A DNA stretch of 64,000 nt. Source: OFTM291 sp041741375 (GTDB taxonomy: Bacteria > Gemmatimonadota > Gemmatimonadetes > Gemmatimonadales > GWC2-71-9). A program made the position numbers and the translations under genes. Positions 7,288 through 16,302 of the stretch are shown here, in pieces; position 1 is the first letter of the stretch; every line of letters starts with the position of its first letter. Below the pieces are notes generated by a model. It saw nothing but the letters and a program-made list of their open reading frames with translations, did not search any database and was not told the DNA's origin. The stretch covers positions 13,942 to 77,941 of the forward strand of contig JBGSKF010000020.1 in the NCBI GenBank assembly GCA_041741375.1, in the 5' to 3' direction.

Positions 7288-9348
7288 ATGCTCGTGTATC
7301 TGGCCGACCTTGGGCACAATCAGGTCACCCTGAGCTCGGACATCTACCCGATCTCGGTGGCCAACTGCGCGGCCTACGCGCAGGCGAATATCCGGAGTCG
7401 CAACCGCGTGGACTTCCGCGTCTTCCGGGAACCGGAAGATCTGATCGCCGCCCTGGACGCCCAGTCCCCCGACGTCCTGGGCCTGAGCAGCTTCGCCTGG
7501 AACCACAACCTCTCCCGCCATTTGGCCCGCCACGCCAAGCGCCGGTCAGCCGGGACCGTCACGCTGATGGGGGGACCGAACTATCCCCTGACCGCACCTG
7601 AACAGCAGCAATGGCTCGCCGGGATGCCCGAGATCGACATCGCCGTTCGGGGACCAACCTATGAAGGGGAGCGAGCCTTCGTCGCCATGTTGCAGCGGCT
7701 GGTGGACGTGGACGGCCAACTGGCGGAGGCGCGGGCCGAGCCGGTACCGGGAAATCATTGGATCGATCCGCACGACGGACGACTGGTGTGTGGCCCGGCA
7801 CTGGAGCGGATCCGGGACCTGGACGAGATCCCGTCGCCCTATCTGACCGGGTGGATGGATCCCTACTATGCCAGTGGATACTTCCCCATGCTGCAGATTG
7901 CCCGGGGGTGTCCCTTCACGTGTCAGTTCTGCAACTCCTCGGTCCGGGACAACAGCAAGGTGTTTGCGCATTCGGTCGAGAACGTCTGTGCCGACCTGGA
8001 CCACATCGCCGCGCGGATCCGTCCGGAGATTCCCCTCTGCTTCGCGGATGACAACTTCGGGATGTATCCTCGCGACGAGGAGATCGCGGACTACCTGGCC
8101 CATTTGCAGGATCGCTTCGGGTGGCCGCGGTACATCCGGACCACGACGGGAAAAAATCAGGCCGAGAGGATCATCCGGGTCATGCGGAAGGTGCGCGGGG
8201 CGATGCCGATGACGTCGGCCGTGCAATCACTCAACCCGGTGGTTCTCGAGAACATCAAGCGTTCCAACATCAAGCTGGAGACCTACTCCGCTATCCAGGA
8301 GGAAGTGCTTGCGCAGGGGATGCAGAGCTACGGCGAGCTCATTCTGAGCATGCCCGGGGAGACCCGCGCCTCCTTTATGAAGGCCGTGGAGGACCTTCTC
8401 GCGACGGGGGTCAAGCGGGTCTCCGCGCATCAGCTGATGCTGCTGCATGGGGCACCCCTGGCCAGCCGGGAGAGCCGGGACCGGTTCGCGCTGGAGACCC
8501 GTTTCCGGCTCGTGGCCCGCAACATCGGCACCTACCTCGGAGAGGTGGTGGCGGAGGTGGAAGAGATGGTCGTGGCCACCCCGGACTTTCCGCTCGAGGA
8601 TTACTTCGAGGCCCGCATTTTCCATCTGCTGCTGACGATCTTCCATTACGAAGGAAATTTCGAGGAGGCCTTTGCCCTGGCCCGGGAGAACGGGGTCAGC
8701 GCGTATGACCTCGTGGTCCGCCTGCAGCACCTCCTTCCCGAGGCTCCGGAACCATTCCGGCGCCTGATCGCCGATTTCCGGCGCGAGAGCGAGGAAGAGC
8801 TCTTCCCCACGGCCGAGGCATGCGAAGCCGCGGCCCGGGAGCGGTTCGCGGAACTCCTGGACGGCAGCCTGGGAGGCAATCTGCTGAGCAAGTACTCGAT
8901 GATCGGCCGGTTCTTTGTCACCCCGGACACCCTCGCGTTCCTGGAGAGCGGAGTCGCATCGGTTCTCGGCCTCACCCGCGCCTCGGAGTCGCCTGAATTG
9001 GGCGACATCATGGCGTACCTCCGGGCCACACTTCTCCACGTTCCCTTTGCCGAGGAGTTGGCCCGGACTCCCGGCTGGACCGGCCGATACGACATCGAGG
9101 CCTGGCGTGAGGATGGCTACGCCCGGCCTCTCGCCACCTATGTCCTTCCGGATCCCGTGACATTCGGCACCACGGTGGAACCCGGGCGGGCCGAGGCGAT
9201 TCTCACGCGGCTCCGCACCTTCGGGGAGCACCCGCAGGGCATGGGGAAATTCACGCGCACCATGTTTGCCCGGGAATTGCGGCGCACCGTGACCACCCGG
9301 GGACCGTCATCCCTCCCGAGCGAGGTGCCGGCGGCGTATGGAACCTGA
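7288..9348 (+). CDS. B12-binding radical SAM protein
   Basis: A 686-residue protein. An N-terminal cobalamin-binding-like Rossmann domain (about residues 1-150, with LGLSSFAWN and LMGGPNYPL) precedes a radical SAM barrel. The iron-sulfur cysteines are C208, C212 and C215 in CPFTCQFC, the CX3CX2C signature. The C-terminal 250 residues are helical and unassigned. B12-radical SAM enzymes often methylate or rearrange unactivated carbons, so sugar or lipid modification is an inference from context. The start is set by GGGAG seven bases before the ATG at 7288. The next gene overlaps its end by 11 bases. Confidence 0.85.
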   Translation: MLVYLADLGHNQVTLSSDIYPISVANCAAYAQANIRSRNRVDFRVFREPEDLIAALDAQSPDVLGLSSFAWNHNLSRHLARHAKRRSAGTVTLMGGPNYPLTAPEQQQWLAGMPEIDIAVRGPTYEGERAFVAMLQRLVDVDGQLAEARAEPVPGNHWIDPHDGRLVCGPALERIRDLDEIPSPYLTGWMDPYYASGYFPMLQIARGCPFTCQFCNSSVRDNSKVFAHSVENVCADLDHIAARIRPEIPLCFADDNFGMYPRDEEIADYLAHLQDRFGWPRYIRTTTGKNQAERIIRVMRKVRGAMPMTSAVQSLNPVVLENIKRSNIKLETYSAIQEEVLAQGMQSYGELILSMPGETRASFMKAVEDLLATGVKRVSAHQLMLLHGAPLASRESRDRFALETRFRLVARNIGTYLGEVVAEVEEMVVATPDFPLEDYFEARIFHLLLTIFHYEGNFEEAFALARENGVSAYDLVVRLQHLLPEAPEPFRRLIADFRRESEEELFPTAEACEAAARERFAELLDGSLGGNLLSKYSMIGRFFVTPDTLAFLESGVASVLGLTRASESPELGDIMAYLRATLLHVPFAEELARTPGWTGRYDIEAWREDGYARPLATYVLPDPVTFGTTVEPGRAEAILTRLRTFGEHPQGMGKFTRTMFARELRRTVTTRGPSSLPSEVPAAYGT

Positions 9349-10138
9349 CGTCGTGCCGGGCGCGCCTCAATTGTCCCTTATCGTCCCCTGCTACAACGAA
9401 GAGGAGGTCATCGGTCACACCCTCCCCCGACTGGCCGAGGCCTTTGCGGACGCGGGCATCCTGTTGGAGATGGTGGCGGTGGACAACGGATCGTCCGATC
9501 GGACCGGCGCCATCCTGCAGGATCTCGCGCTCCGGATTCCGTCGATCCACCCCCACCGGGTCCCGACCAACCGGGGCTATGGCTATGGTGTGCTCCAGGG
9601 CATTCCGCACGCCCATGCCCCGTGGCTCGGCATCATCCCGTGCGATGGGCAGGTGGATCCCGAGGACGTCGTCCGTCTTTTTCAGGCGGTGGCCGCCACC
9701 AACGGGAAAGTCCTGGGCAAGGTCCGGCGCCGGTTCCGGATGGACGGGCTCTCCCGCAAAGTGGTGTCGGTCACCTACAACCTCTTCGTCCGGCTCCTGT
9801 GGCCCCGGCTGCAATCGATCGACATCAATGGCAGCCCGAAGATTCTTCCGCGCGACGTGGCTCTGGCGATGGATCTTCAGTCCCATGATTGGCTTCTGGA
9901 CCCCGAGATCATGATCAAGGCGCACTATGCCGGGCTGCGGGTGCTGGAGTTGAACGTGTTTGCGCGGATGCGGAGCGGGGGACGCTCGCATGTGACCGGA
10001 GGCACGGCGTTCCTCTTCGCACGGCAGCTGGTGCGATCCCGCCTCGGAGGCCAGTGGCACGGGTCGCACCCGAAACCGGTTTCCTCAGGGGCGGCCGAGT
10101 CCCCGCGCGGGCCCCGATCGGAGAGCCCTGCCCCATGA
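9338..10138 (+). CDS. glycosyltransferase family 2
   Basis: A 266-residue soluble GT2 of the dolichol-phosphate-mannose-synthase-like type. Motifs are LSLIVPCYNEEEVIGHTL, VAVDNGSSDRTG, and IIPCDGQVDPEDV in the DXD position, where the usual acidic pair is reduced to CDGQ. The later INGSPKILPRD corresponds to the family's N-x-KIF/ILP motif. No membrane anchor is present. Its ATG lies inside the radical SAM gene and its stop overlaps the methyltransferase start, so the three are probably co-produced. It likely loads a sugar on a lipid phosphate or glycan; substrate unknown. Confidence 0.83.
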   Translation: MEPDVVPGAPQLSLIVPCYNEEEVIGHTLPRLAEAFADAGILLEMVAVDNGSSDRTGAILQDLALRIPSIHPHRVPTNRGYGYGVLQGIPHAHAPWLGIIPCDGQVDPEDVVRLFQAVAATNGKVLGKVRRRFRMDGLSRKVVSVTYNLFVRLLWPRLQSIDINGSPKILPRDVALAMDLQSHDWLLDPEIMIKAHYAGLRVLELNVFARMRSGGRSHVTGGTAFLFARQLVRSRLGGQWHGSHPKPVSSGAAESPRGPRSESPAP

Positions 10139-11376
10139 CGGTGCACACCCGCCGGTCGGAGTGCCGGATCTGCCAGCACACCCTGCCGGCTCCTTTCCTC
10201 TCCCTGGGACCCACTCCCCTGGCCAACAGCTTCCTCCGCCGTCTCGAGGAGGCCACCGGGGAGCGCTCGTTCCCCCTGGATGTCGCCTTGTGTGGCGAGT
10301 GTGGATTGGTTCAGCTTCTGGATGTCATTGATCCTGAGGTCCTTTTCCGGGACTATATCTACGTGTCTGGCACCTCCACGACGATGTCCGACCACCTCGA
10401 AGCCTACGCGCGGGATGTCACCTCGCGCCTCTCGCTCGGCCCGAACGACCTCGTGGTGGAAATCGCCAGCAACGATGGAACGCTGCTCCGGCATTTTCGC
10501 GAGGCCGGGATCCGGACCCTCGGCGTCGAGCCGGCCCGAAACATCGCGGCGATCGCCCGGGAACGCGGCATCGAGACGGTGGAGGAGTTCTTCGACTCCC
10601 GCGTGGGCGGCCATCTGCGGGACATCCACGGGCCCGCACGGGCGGTGCTCGCCAACAACGTGCTGGCCCACGTGGACGATCCGCGCGACTTCCTGCGCGG
10701 TGCCGCCGACCTCCTGGCGCCCGATGGCATGGTGGTCATCGAAGTCCCCTCCCTGGCTGAACTCGTGGCCCGTCTCGAGTACGACACGATCTACCACGAG
10801 CATCTGTCCTACTTCTCGATCACCGCTCTCTGCCGTCTCTGCGATGCCGTCGGGCTGCGAGTGGTTCACGTGGAGCAGGTTCCGGTGCATGGGGGGAGTC
10901 TGCGGGTCTATGCCGCGCTCCCCCACGGGCACGACGCTCACGCCGTCGAGGTGTGCCGCCTTGCCGACGAGGAGGTGGCGGTCGGCCTGACGTCGGCAAA
11001 CCGCTTCGCCGCTCTGGCGCGTGACGTGCAGGCCCACCGCGAGGCCCTGCGGACCCTCCTGCAGGACCTCGCATCCCAAGGGGCAACCCTGGCGGCCTAC
11101 GGGGCACCGGCCAAGGGGAACACCCTGCTCAACTATTGCCACCTCGACTCCGAGTTGCTCCCCTTCACGGTGGATCGCTCTCCCCTCAAGGTGGGCACCT
11201 GGACGCCCGGGATGCACCTGCCGGTCCGCGCCGTGGAGGACCTCGATCTGGTGCAGCCGGAGTACATCCTGATTCTGGCCTGGAATGTCGCGGAGGAGAT
11301 CATGGCCCAATTGCCGCAACACCGTCACCGGGGGGGGCGGTTCATTCTCCCGATCCCGCATCCCCGGATCGTGTGA
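10135..11376 (+). CDS. NDP-hexose C-methyltransferase (TylCIII / zinc-binding type)
   Basis: A 413-residue protein matching the three-part layout of deoxysugar C-methyltransferases. An N-terminal zinc-binding segment has C10, C13, C53 and C56 around LGPTPLANSF. The central SAM-binding Rossmann domain has VVEIASNDGTLLRHF and the loop YDTIYHEHLSYFS, with the His-Glu-His expected in the active site. The C-terminal domain has AAYGAPAKGNTLLNYC. Members add a methyl group, typically at C3 of an NDP-4-keto-6-deoxyhexose. Because rfbF and rfbG follow immediately, the substrate is most likely CDP-linked (inferred). The ATG overlaps the previous stop. Confidence 0.9.
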   Translation: MTVHTRRSECRICQHTLPAPFLSLGPTPLANSFLRRLEEATGERSFPLDVALCGECGLVQLLDVIDPEVLFRDYIYVSGTSTTMSDHLEAYARDVTSRLSLGPNDLVVEIASNDGTLLRHFREAGIRTLGVEPARNIAAIARERGIETVEEFFDSRVGGHLRDIHGPARAVLANNVLAHVDDPRDFLRGAADLLAPDGMVVIEVPSLAELVARLEYDTIYHEHLSYFSITALCRLCDAVGLRVVHVEQVPVHGGSLRVYAALPHGHDAHAVEVCRLADEEVAVGLTSANRFAALARDVQAHREALRTLLQDLASQGATLAAYGAPAKGNTLLNYCHLDSELLPFTVDRSPLKVGTWTPGMHLPVRAVEDLDLVQPEYILILAWNVAEEIMAQLPQHRHRGGRFILPIPHPRIV

Positions 11377-11378
11377 CG

Positions 11379-12149
11379 ATGCGCGTCGTCATTCTGGCCG
11401 GCGGGAGGGGCACCCGTCTCGCGGAGGAGTCCACCACCAGACCGAAGCCGATGGTCGAGATCGGGGGACGTCCCATTCTCTGGCACATTCTCCAGCTCTA
11501 CGCGCGTCACGGTCATCGGGATTTCGTCGTGGCCTGCGGATATCGGGGAGAGGTGATCAAGGAGTACTTCCATGGCTACGCGATCCAGAACAGCGATTTC
11601 ACCATCGACCTGGCGAGCGGGGCCACGGAGATCCTGTCCCGTCCCGCCGAGGGGTGGCGCGTCAGCGTGATCGACACCGGATTGGACACCATGACGGCGG
11701 GCCGCATTCGTCGCCTGCGGGCCCACCTTGGTGAGGAACCCTTCATGGTGACCTATGGGGACGGTCTGGGCAGCATCGACATCTCGGCGCTGCTGGCCTT
11801 TCACCGGGCGCAGGGGAGACTGGCCACCGTCACGGCGGTGCGCCCGCCCGCGCGCTTCGGCGATCTCCTCCTGTCGGGCGGCGCGGTGACGGCCTTCACC
11901 GAAAAGCCCCAGACCGGAGCCGGGTGGATCAATGGAGGTTTCTTCGTTTTCGAGCCGGGCGTTTTCGATTACCTGACCGGTGACGACGTGAGCCTGGAAC
12001 GGGAGCCGCTGGAGCGGTTGGCAGCCGATGGTCAGTTGTCCGCCTTCGAGCATCACGGCTTCTGGCAGCCGATGGACACGCTGCGGGAGAAGCAGCTTCT
12101 GGAGCAGCTCTGGGCCTCGGGGCGAGCGCCCTGGATGGTGACACCATGA
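11379..12149 (+). CDS. rfbF: glucose-1-phosphate cytidylyltransferase
   Basis: A 256-residue nucleotidyltransferase, the normal length for RfbF. The signature loop VILAGGRGTRL is at residues 3-13, followed by RPKPMVEIGGRPILWHIL; GDGL carries the metal-binding Asp, and INGGFFVFEPGVFDYL is typical of the family. It converts glucose 1-phosphate and CTP to CDP-glucose, the entry to CDP-deoxysugars. It starts two bases after the methyltransferase stop and overlaps the dehydratase gene by four bases, so the three steps are made together. Confidence 0.93.
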   Translation: MRVVILAGGRGTRLAEESTTRPKPMVEIGGRPILWHILQLYARHGHRDFVVACGYRGEVIKEYFHGYAIQNSDFTIDLASGATEILSRPAEGWRVSVIDTGLDTMTAGRIRRLRAHLGEEPFMVTYGDGLGSIDISALLAFHRAQGRLATVTAVRPPARFGDLLLSGGAVTAFTEKPQTGAGWINGGFFVFEPGVFDYLTGDDVSLEREPLERLAADGQLSAFEHHGFWQPMDTLREKQLLEQLWASGRAPWMVTP

Positions 12150-13141
12150 GCAGCACGGGCTGGGATCACCGCCGGGTGTTCGTCACCGGCGCCACCGGCC
12201 TCCTCGGGAGTGCGATGACCGAGGAGCTGGTGCACCGCGGAGCCGAGGTGACCATTCTCCTCCGGGACTGGGTCCCGGCGAGTCGCCTGGTCCGCACCGG
12301 ACTGCTGGAACGGGTTCAGGTGGTGCAGGGCACCCTGGAGGACGCCGATACCGTGCTCCGCGCCATCAATGAGTACGAGATCGACACCGTGTTCCACCTC
12401 GGGGCACAAACCATCGTGGGCACGGCCTCGCGGTCGGTCCTGTCCACGTTCGAGGCGAACATCCGTGGCACCTGGAACGTGATGGAAGCGTGCCGGATCT
12501 GTCAACGCCGGGTGGAGCGGGTGCTCGTGGCCTCCAGCGACAAGGCCTATGGGTCGCACGACCAGCTCCCCTACACGGAGGAGACTCCGCTGCAGGGCCG
12601 CTTCCCGTACGATGTTTCCAAGTCCTGCGCCGACCTCATCGCCCTGGCCTACTACCACACCTGGGGGGTGCCGGTGGCGGTCACCCGCTGCGGCAACCTC
12701 TACGGCCCGGGAGATCTCAACTACAACCGGCTGATCCCGGGCACGATCCGATCAGTGCTGCGCGGGGAGGCCCCCGTGATCCGGAGTGACGGGACCTTCA
12801 TTCGCGACTACTTCTCCGTGCGGGACGCGGTCACAGCCTATCTGGCTCTGGCCGACCGCATCCCCGGGGAGGGATTCACGGGGGAGGCCTTCAATTTCGG
12901 CAACGAGACACCGGTGTCGGTCGTCGAGGTGGTGGAGCGGATCCTGCGGCTCCTCGGACGGGAGGACCTGCACCCGGTGATCCTCAACAAAGCCACGCAC
13001 GAGATACCCCGGCAGTTTCTCGACTGCACCAAGGCTCGAACACGCTTGGGATGGCGGCCCGATCATGACCTGGATACCGGCCTGCGGCACGCCATCGAGT
13101 GGTACAGAGATGCGTGGCCCGATCCCCCGCGCGGGCCATGA
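12146..13141 (+). CDS. rfbG: CDP-glucose 4,6-dehydratase
   Basis: A 331-residue extended SDR. NAD binding is at VFVTGATGLLGSAM (residues 11-24). The catalytic segment SSDKAYGSHDQLPY and Tyr-x3-Lys in FPYDVSKS are characteristic, as is TRCGNLYGPGDLNYNRLIP. It should form CDP-4-keto-6-deoxyglucose from the rfbF product. A GDP-mannose dehydratase assignment is possible on sequence alone, but the adjacent rfbF favours CDP-glucose. No rfbH (E1) dehydrase is visible in the window, so a 3-deoxy route is not complete here. Confidence 0.86.
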   Translation: MSSTGWDHRRVFVTGATGLLGSAMTEELVHRGAEVTILLRDWVPASRLVRTGLLERVQVVQGTLEDADTVLRAINEYEIDTVFHLGAQTIVGTASRSVLSTFEANIRGTWNVMEACRICQRRVERVLVASSDKAYGSHDQLPYTEETPLQGRFPYDVSKSCADLIALAYYHTWGVPVAVTRCGNLYGPGDLNYNRLIPGTIRSVLRGEAPVIRSDGTFIRDYFSVRDAVTAYLALADRIPGEGFTGEAFNFGNETPVSVVEVVERILRLLGREDLHPVILNKATHEIPRQFLDCTKARTRLGWRPDHDLDTGLRHAIEWYRDAWPDPPRGP

Positions 13142-13734
13142 GCCATGAATCATCCGCGAGTGCCGCGCCGGGTCCCTTGTGCGTCGATCTCGATGGAACG
13201 CTGGTGGCCGGAGACCTGCTTGTCGAGTCCCTGCGGATGGTGGCGCGTTCCCCGCGGTTCCTCCTTGGGTGTCCCCTCCACCTGGCGCGGGGACGAGCCC
13301 CGTTCAAAGCCTGGGTGGCGCGCCAGGCCCTGCCCGATCTGGAACTCCTGCCGTGGCACCAACCATTTCTCGCGTGGCTTCGAAGCGCCCGGCAGACGGG
13401 CCGTCCCCTCCTCCTGGCCACCGCAGCCGATTCCCGGGTGGCCCACGCCGTGGCCGAGTTTCTCGGCCTCTTCGATGCCGTCCTGGCCTCGGATGGGGTC
13501 ACCAATCTCAAGGGCCCCCGCAAGGCGGCTGCCTTGGAGGCCCGCTATGGCAGCGGTCGGTACGTGTATGCGGGCAACAGTCGAGCCGACCTGCCGGTGT
13601 GGCGCTCTGCCGGGCATGCCGTGGTGGTCAACGCGTCCCCCCGGCTCCTCGCCCGGGTTCGGACCCTGGCCACGGTCGAGGCGGTGTTCCCACCCCCACC
13701 CCCGTCCCCCGGCCCTGATCCCATGAGGTCATGA
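13138..13734 (+). CDS. HAD-family phosphatase, like the N-terminal domain of HAD-UbiA fusions
   Basis: A 198-residue haloacid-dehalogenase-fold protein. Motif I is LCVDLDGTLVAGDLL with the nucleophile Asp; motif II is LLLATAAD; the Lys is in TNLKGPRKAAAL; the final motif is YVYAGNSRADLPVW. This sequence type is usually the N-terminal half of proteins whose C-terminal half is a UbiA prenyltransferase. Here it is free-standing, while a UbiA-family gene lies at 45.3 kb. A phosphatase acting on a phosphorylated polyprenyl-phospho-sugar is a reasonable guess. The Pro-rich tail is probably unstructured. The ATG overlaps the rfbG stop. Confidence 0.8.
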   Translation: MSHESSASAAPGPLCVDLDGTLVAGDLLVESLRMVARSPRFLLGCPLHLARGRAPFKAWVARQALPDLELLPWHQPFLAWLRSARQTGRPLLLATAADSRVAHAVAEFLGLFDAVLASDGVTNLKGPRKAAALEARYGSGRYVYAGNSRADLPVWRSAGHAVVVNASPRLLARVRTLATVEAVFPPPPPSPGPDPMRS

Positions 13735-13737
13735 TCC

Positions 13738-14445
13738 ATGAGCCGGCGAGTCCGATACTCTCTTTGGATCACGGTCCACAAGTGGACGGGAATCGGCATC
13801 GGGGCGGTGGTGATTGTCTGGGTCATCAGCACGTTCGCGCTGCTCCTCGATTCCAAATCGTCCGCACCACCTCCCGCTGCCGAGCGGTTGTCCACCCTGG
13901 TGATCTCGCCGGCGGAGGCCATTCGGCGCTCGGCGCCCCCCGAGGATACCTCTGAGGTCACCAGCCTCTCCCTCCAGTCACTCGGTGACCGGAGCGTCTG
14001 GCGGGTGCAACGCCGGGGGCGGCCCGCGGTCCTGGTGGACGGGGCGACAGGCGATCCCGTCACCATCACGTCCGATCTGGCCGCAGTCGTCGCTCGCCAC
14101 ATGACATCTGAGGACGTCACCTCGGTGACATTCCAGGAGACGCATTCGGCCGACTATCCGGCGGGACGGATCCCCGTCTACCGCGTGGATCTGGCGGACG
14201 GCCGGTCCGCCTTCGTTGCCGCCGGTGACGGATCCGTGGTTGTTCGGCGCCGAGGATTCTGGTCCCGCACCCGGCTCGGCGACCTGCACACGTTCGACCC
14301 CATGCGCCTCCTGCCGCGGGGCAACGAGATCCGGGTGGGGTCGCTGCTCCTGACCGGAGCGATCTCCCTCCTGCTGTCGGTAACCGGATTTGTCCTCTGG
14401 TATCTGCGGCTCCGTCCGTTCCGACGCCGGAGGTCCATCCCATGA
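13738..14445 (+). CDS. PepSY-type membrane protein (first of a pair)
   Basis: A 235-residue protein with an N-terminal helix (about 8-31, preceded by HKW), a periplasmic region of about 150 residues with PepSY-like alpha/beta segments (PVYRVDLADGRSAFVAA), and a C-terminal helix (about 202-225). The His residues near the membrane (HKWTG, GDLHTF) resemble the HRW and W-H positions of PepSY-TM proteins thought to bind heme or metals. It begins four bases after the phosphatase gene and overlaps the next PepSY gene by ATGA. The two are paralogous in layout. Function in a glycan operon is not known. Confidence 0.72.
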   Translation: MSRRVRYSLWITVHKWTGIGIGAVVIVWVISTFALLLDSKSSAPPPAAERLSTLVISPAEAIRRSAPPEDTSEVTSLSLQSLGDRSVWRVQRRGRPAVLVDGATGDPVTITSDLAAVVARHMTSEDVTSVTFQETHSADYPAGRIPVYRVDLADGRSAFVAAGDGSVVVRRRGFWSRTRLGDLHTFDPMRLLPRGNEIRVGSLLLTGAISLLLSVTGFVLWYLRLRPFRRRRSIP

Positions 14446-15161
14446 CTTACCGGGCCTGGTTTCAGGTGCACCGCTGGATCAGCGTGGGTCTCGGTCTGCT
14501 ACTCGTGTTCTGGCTGGCCAGCGGCCTGGTCATGGTCCTGCCGATGCCCGGCCTCTTCTACCGTGGGCCAGGAACCTCGGGTGTGACTCCGCCCTTCCAC
14601 GACTATGCGATGGCCCCGGCGACCGCGGCCAATCGCGCCGGACACATCGCCGGCGAGCCCCCGGTGGGGATCGCCTGGGAGCGTGTGCGGGATGAAATGG
14701 TGTACGTGGTGCGCTTCGCGGGGCATCCTCCGGTGGTCCTGGACGCGGCCACCGGAGCACGGGTGCGGCTGACACCGGAGCTCGCCGAGGCCATCGCCCG
14801 TGATGTGCTGGGCCCGGAGGTACCGCTCCGACGGATCGACACCGTGACTCGCGAGCACACGGCCTACGCCTACGGCGAGCGGCCGGCCTGGCGGCTCCGG
14901 TTCCGCGATCGGAATGGTACAGTGGCCTATGTGAGTCAAGCCACGGGGGCGGTGCATTTCACCACCCGGGACAGCCGCTTCAAGACCTGGGCAGCCGAGT
15001 GGCATCTGGGTCGTCCCCTCGCCTATGATGGCGCGCCGGAGTTCTGGCGTCACTTTGCGGTCTGGAGCACCGGGCTCATCACCCTGGTGGGCCTCGTGGC
15101 GGGAGTCGTTCTGGTGCTCCCCCGACGCTGGTTGCGTGAGCGTGCTCGGACCTCGGACTGA
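14442..15161 (+). CDS. PepSY-type membrane protein (second of a pair)
   Basis: A 239-residue partner of the preceding protein with the same topology. The N-terminal helix starts at VHRWISVGLGLLLVFWLASG. A periplasmic PepSY-like domain (PAWRLRFRDRNGTVAYVS) follows, then AEWHLGRPL and EFWRHFAVWSTGLITLVG leading into the last helix and a basic end. The HRW and AEWH histidines fit PepSY-TM redox proteins. The two genes may form a heterodimer. The ATG overlaps the preceding stop. After this gene there are about 130 non-coding bases containing a GGAGGAG run at 15198 with no usable start after it. Confidence 0.72.
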   Translation: MTYRAWFQVHRWISVGLGLLLVFWLASGLVMVLPMPGLFYRGPGTSGVTPPFHDYAMAPATAANRAGHIAGEPPVGIAWERVRDEMVYVVRFAGHPPVVLDAATGARVRLTPELAEAIARDVLGPEVPLRRIDTVTREHTAYAYGERPAWRLRFRDRNGTVAYVSQATGAVHFTTRDSRFKTWAAEWHLGRPLAYDGAPEFWRHFAVWSTGLITLVGLVAGVVLVLPRRWLRERARTSD

Positions 15162-15294
15162 CCAGGGACCGATCATCTCTGCTCAATGTCCGCTCACGGA
15201 GGAGCAATCAACCACGCTCTCGGATCCTGCCCGTATGGAGACGCAGGGCATGGAACTTGCCCCTCGACACCATTTCACTCACCGACGAATCGCC

Positions 15295-16302
15295 ATGGTT
15301 CCCCCGCTCGCCCAGCCGCATGTGTGCGTGGTCTGTCACGGACCACTCAACCCCCTCCGCCGGTATCGTTGCGACGGTGGACGGGGACGTACCCTGTTCG
15401 GTGGAGCCCATGTGAGCCGGTGTGCGGAATGTCTGCTGGTCCAGGTCACGACGCTGCCGAGTGCCGATCAACTCGAGGCCTATTACGCGCAGGCCTCTCG
15501 CTCGGGCGATCGTCATGGGGCCGAGGAGGCGAATCTTTCGACCTTTCCCCGCGACAACCTCTTCTTCCATCATCGCGGTCACGCGGTGGTGGACCTGGTG
15601 TCCTCCCACCTGCCGGTCCCCCTGGACCGCCCGCTCCGGGTGCTCGATGCGGGGGCCGGCTTCGGGCACACGCTGGCAGCCGTAGCCGAACGATACCCCA
15701 CTGCCACGCGGGAGGCCCTGGAGATTTCCGGGGTCTGCATCGATCATCTGCGCGCCCACGGCGTGGAGGTGCATGCCCGGACCATCGAGGCGTGGGCCGA
15801 CGACCGCACGACCGAGGGCGAGGAGGCCGGGTACGACCTCATCATCCTGTCGCACGTGCTGGAACATGTCCGTGACCCTCGCCGGGCCTTGACGCTCCTT
15901 GGATCCCGGCTCCGGGCCGGCGGGCTTCTCTTTGTCGAGGTTCCCCACATCCCCCTGGAGACCCTGGAGAAGTACCCCGACCATCCTTGGGCCCCGCGCT
16001 GGGACGAACCTCACCTCACGTTCTTTTCTCGCCCCGCCCTGACCTACCTCGTCCGCGTGACCGGATTCGACCCCGTGCACCTCGGAGCAGCAGGACCAGC
16101 CTATCGCCCCATTTCTGCGCTCCGGTACCGCACACCTCCCTTGCGCACCATCGCCCTGCGCGCCCTGCCGGCGCCCCTGGTTCGGTTTCTTCGGCGTCGG
16201 ACGGTGATCCGCCCCCTCCAGACCTTCGCCGCGCGAGAGCCCTTCTCCCGCCAGGCCCCCGACGGCATCTGGTTGCGGGCCCTGCTGCGGCGCCCCTCGT
16301 GA
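15295..16302 (+). CDS. class I SAM-dependent methyltransferase
   Basis: About 335 residues. An N-terminal Cys cluster (HVCVVC, later VSRCAEC) resembles a zinc ribbon. The methyltransferase domain has LRVLDAGAGFGHTLAAVAE as the SAM-binding motif I and YDLIILSHVLEHVRDPRRAL as the post-motif region. A C-terminal basic segment follows. It probably methylates a sugar or glycan intermediate. The start is uncertain: 15295 gives a natural N-terminus directly before the Cys cluster, while the ATGs at 15235 and 15250 are alternatives with weak ribosome-binding sites. The stop overlaps the GTG start of the next gene. Confidence 0.8.
   Translation: MVPPLAQPHVCVVCHGPLNPLRRYRCDGGRGRTLFGGAHVSRCAECLLVQVTTLPSADQLEAYYAQASRSGDRHGAEEANLSTFPRDNLFFHHRGHAVVDLVSSHLPVPLDRPLRVLDAGAGFGHTLAAVAERYPTATREALEISGVCIDHLRAHGVEVHARTIEAWADDRTTEGEEAGYDLIILSHVLEHVRDPRRALTLLGSRLRAGGLLFVEVPHIPLETLEKYPDHPWAPRWDEPHLTFFSRPALTYLVRVTGFDPVHLGAAGPAYRPISALRYRTPPLRTIALRALPAPLVRFLRRRTVIRPLQTFAAREPFSRQAPDGIWLRALLRRPS

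Noticed and set aside
15198..15204. GGAGGAG as a ribosome-binding site for a gene start
   Set aside because: No ATG, GTG or TTG follows at suitable distance in the methyltransferase frame.
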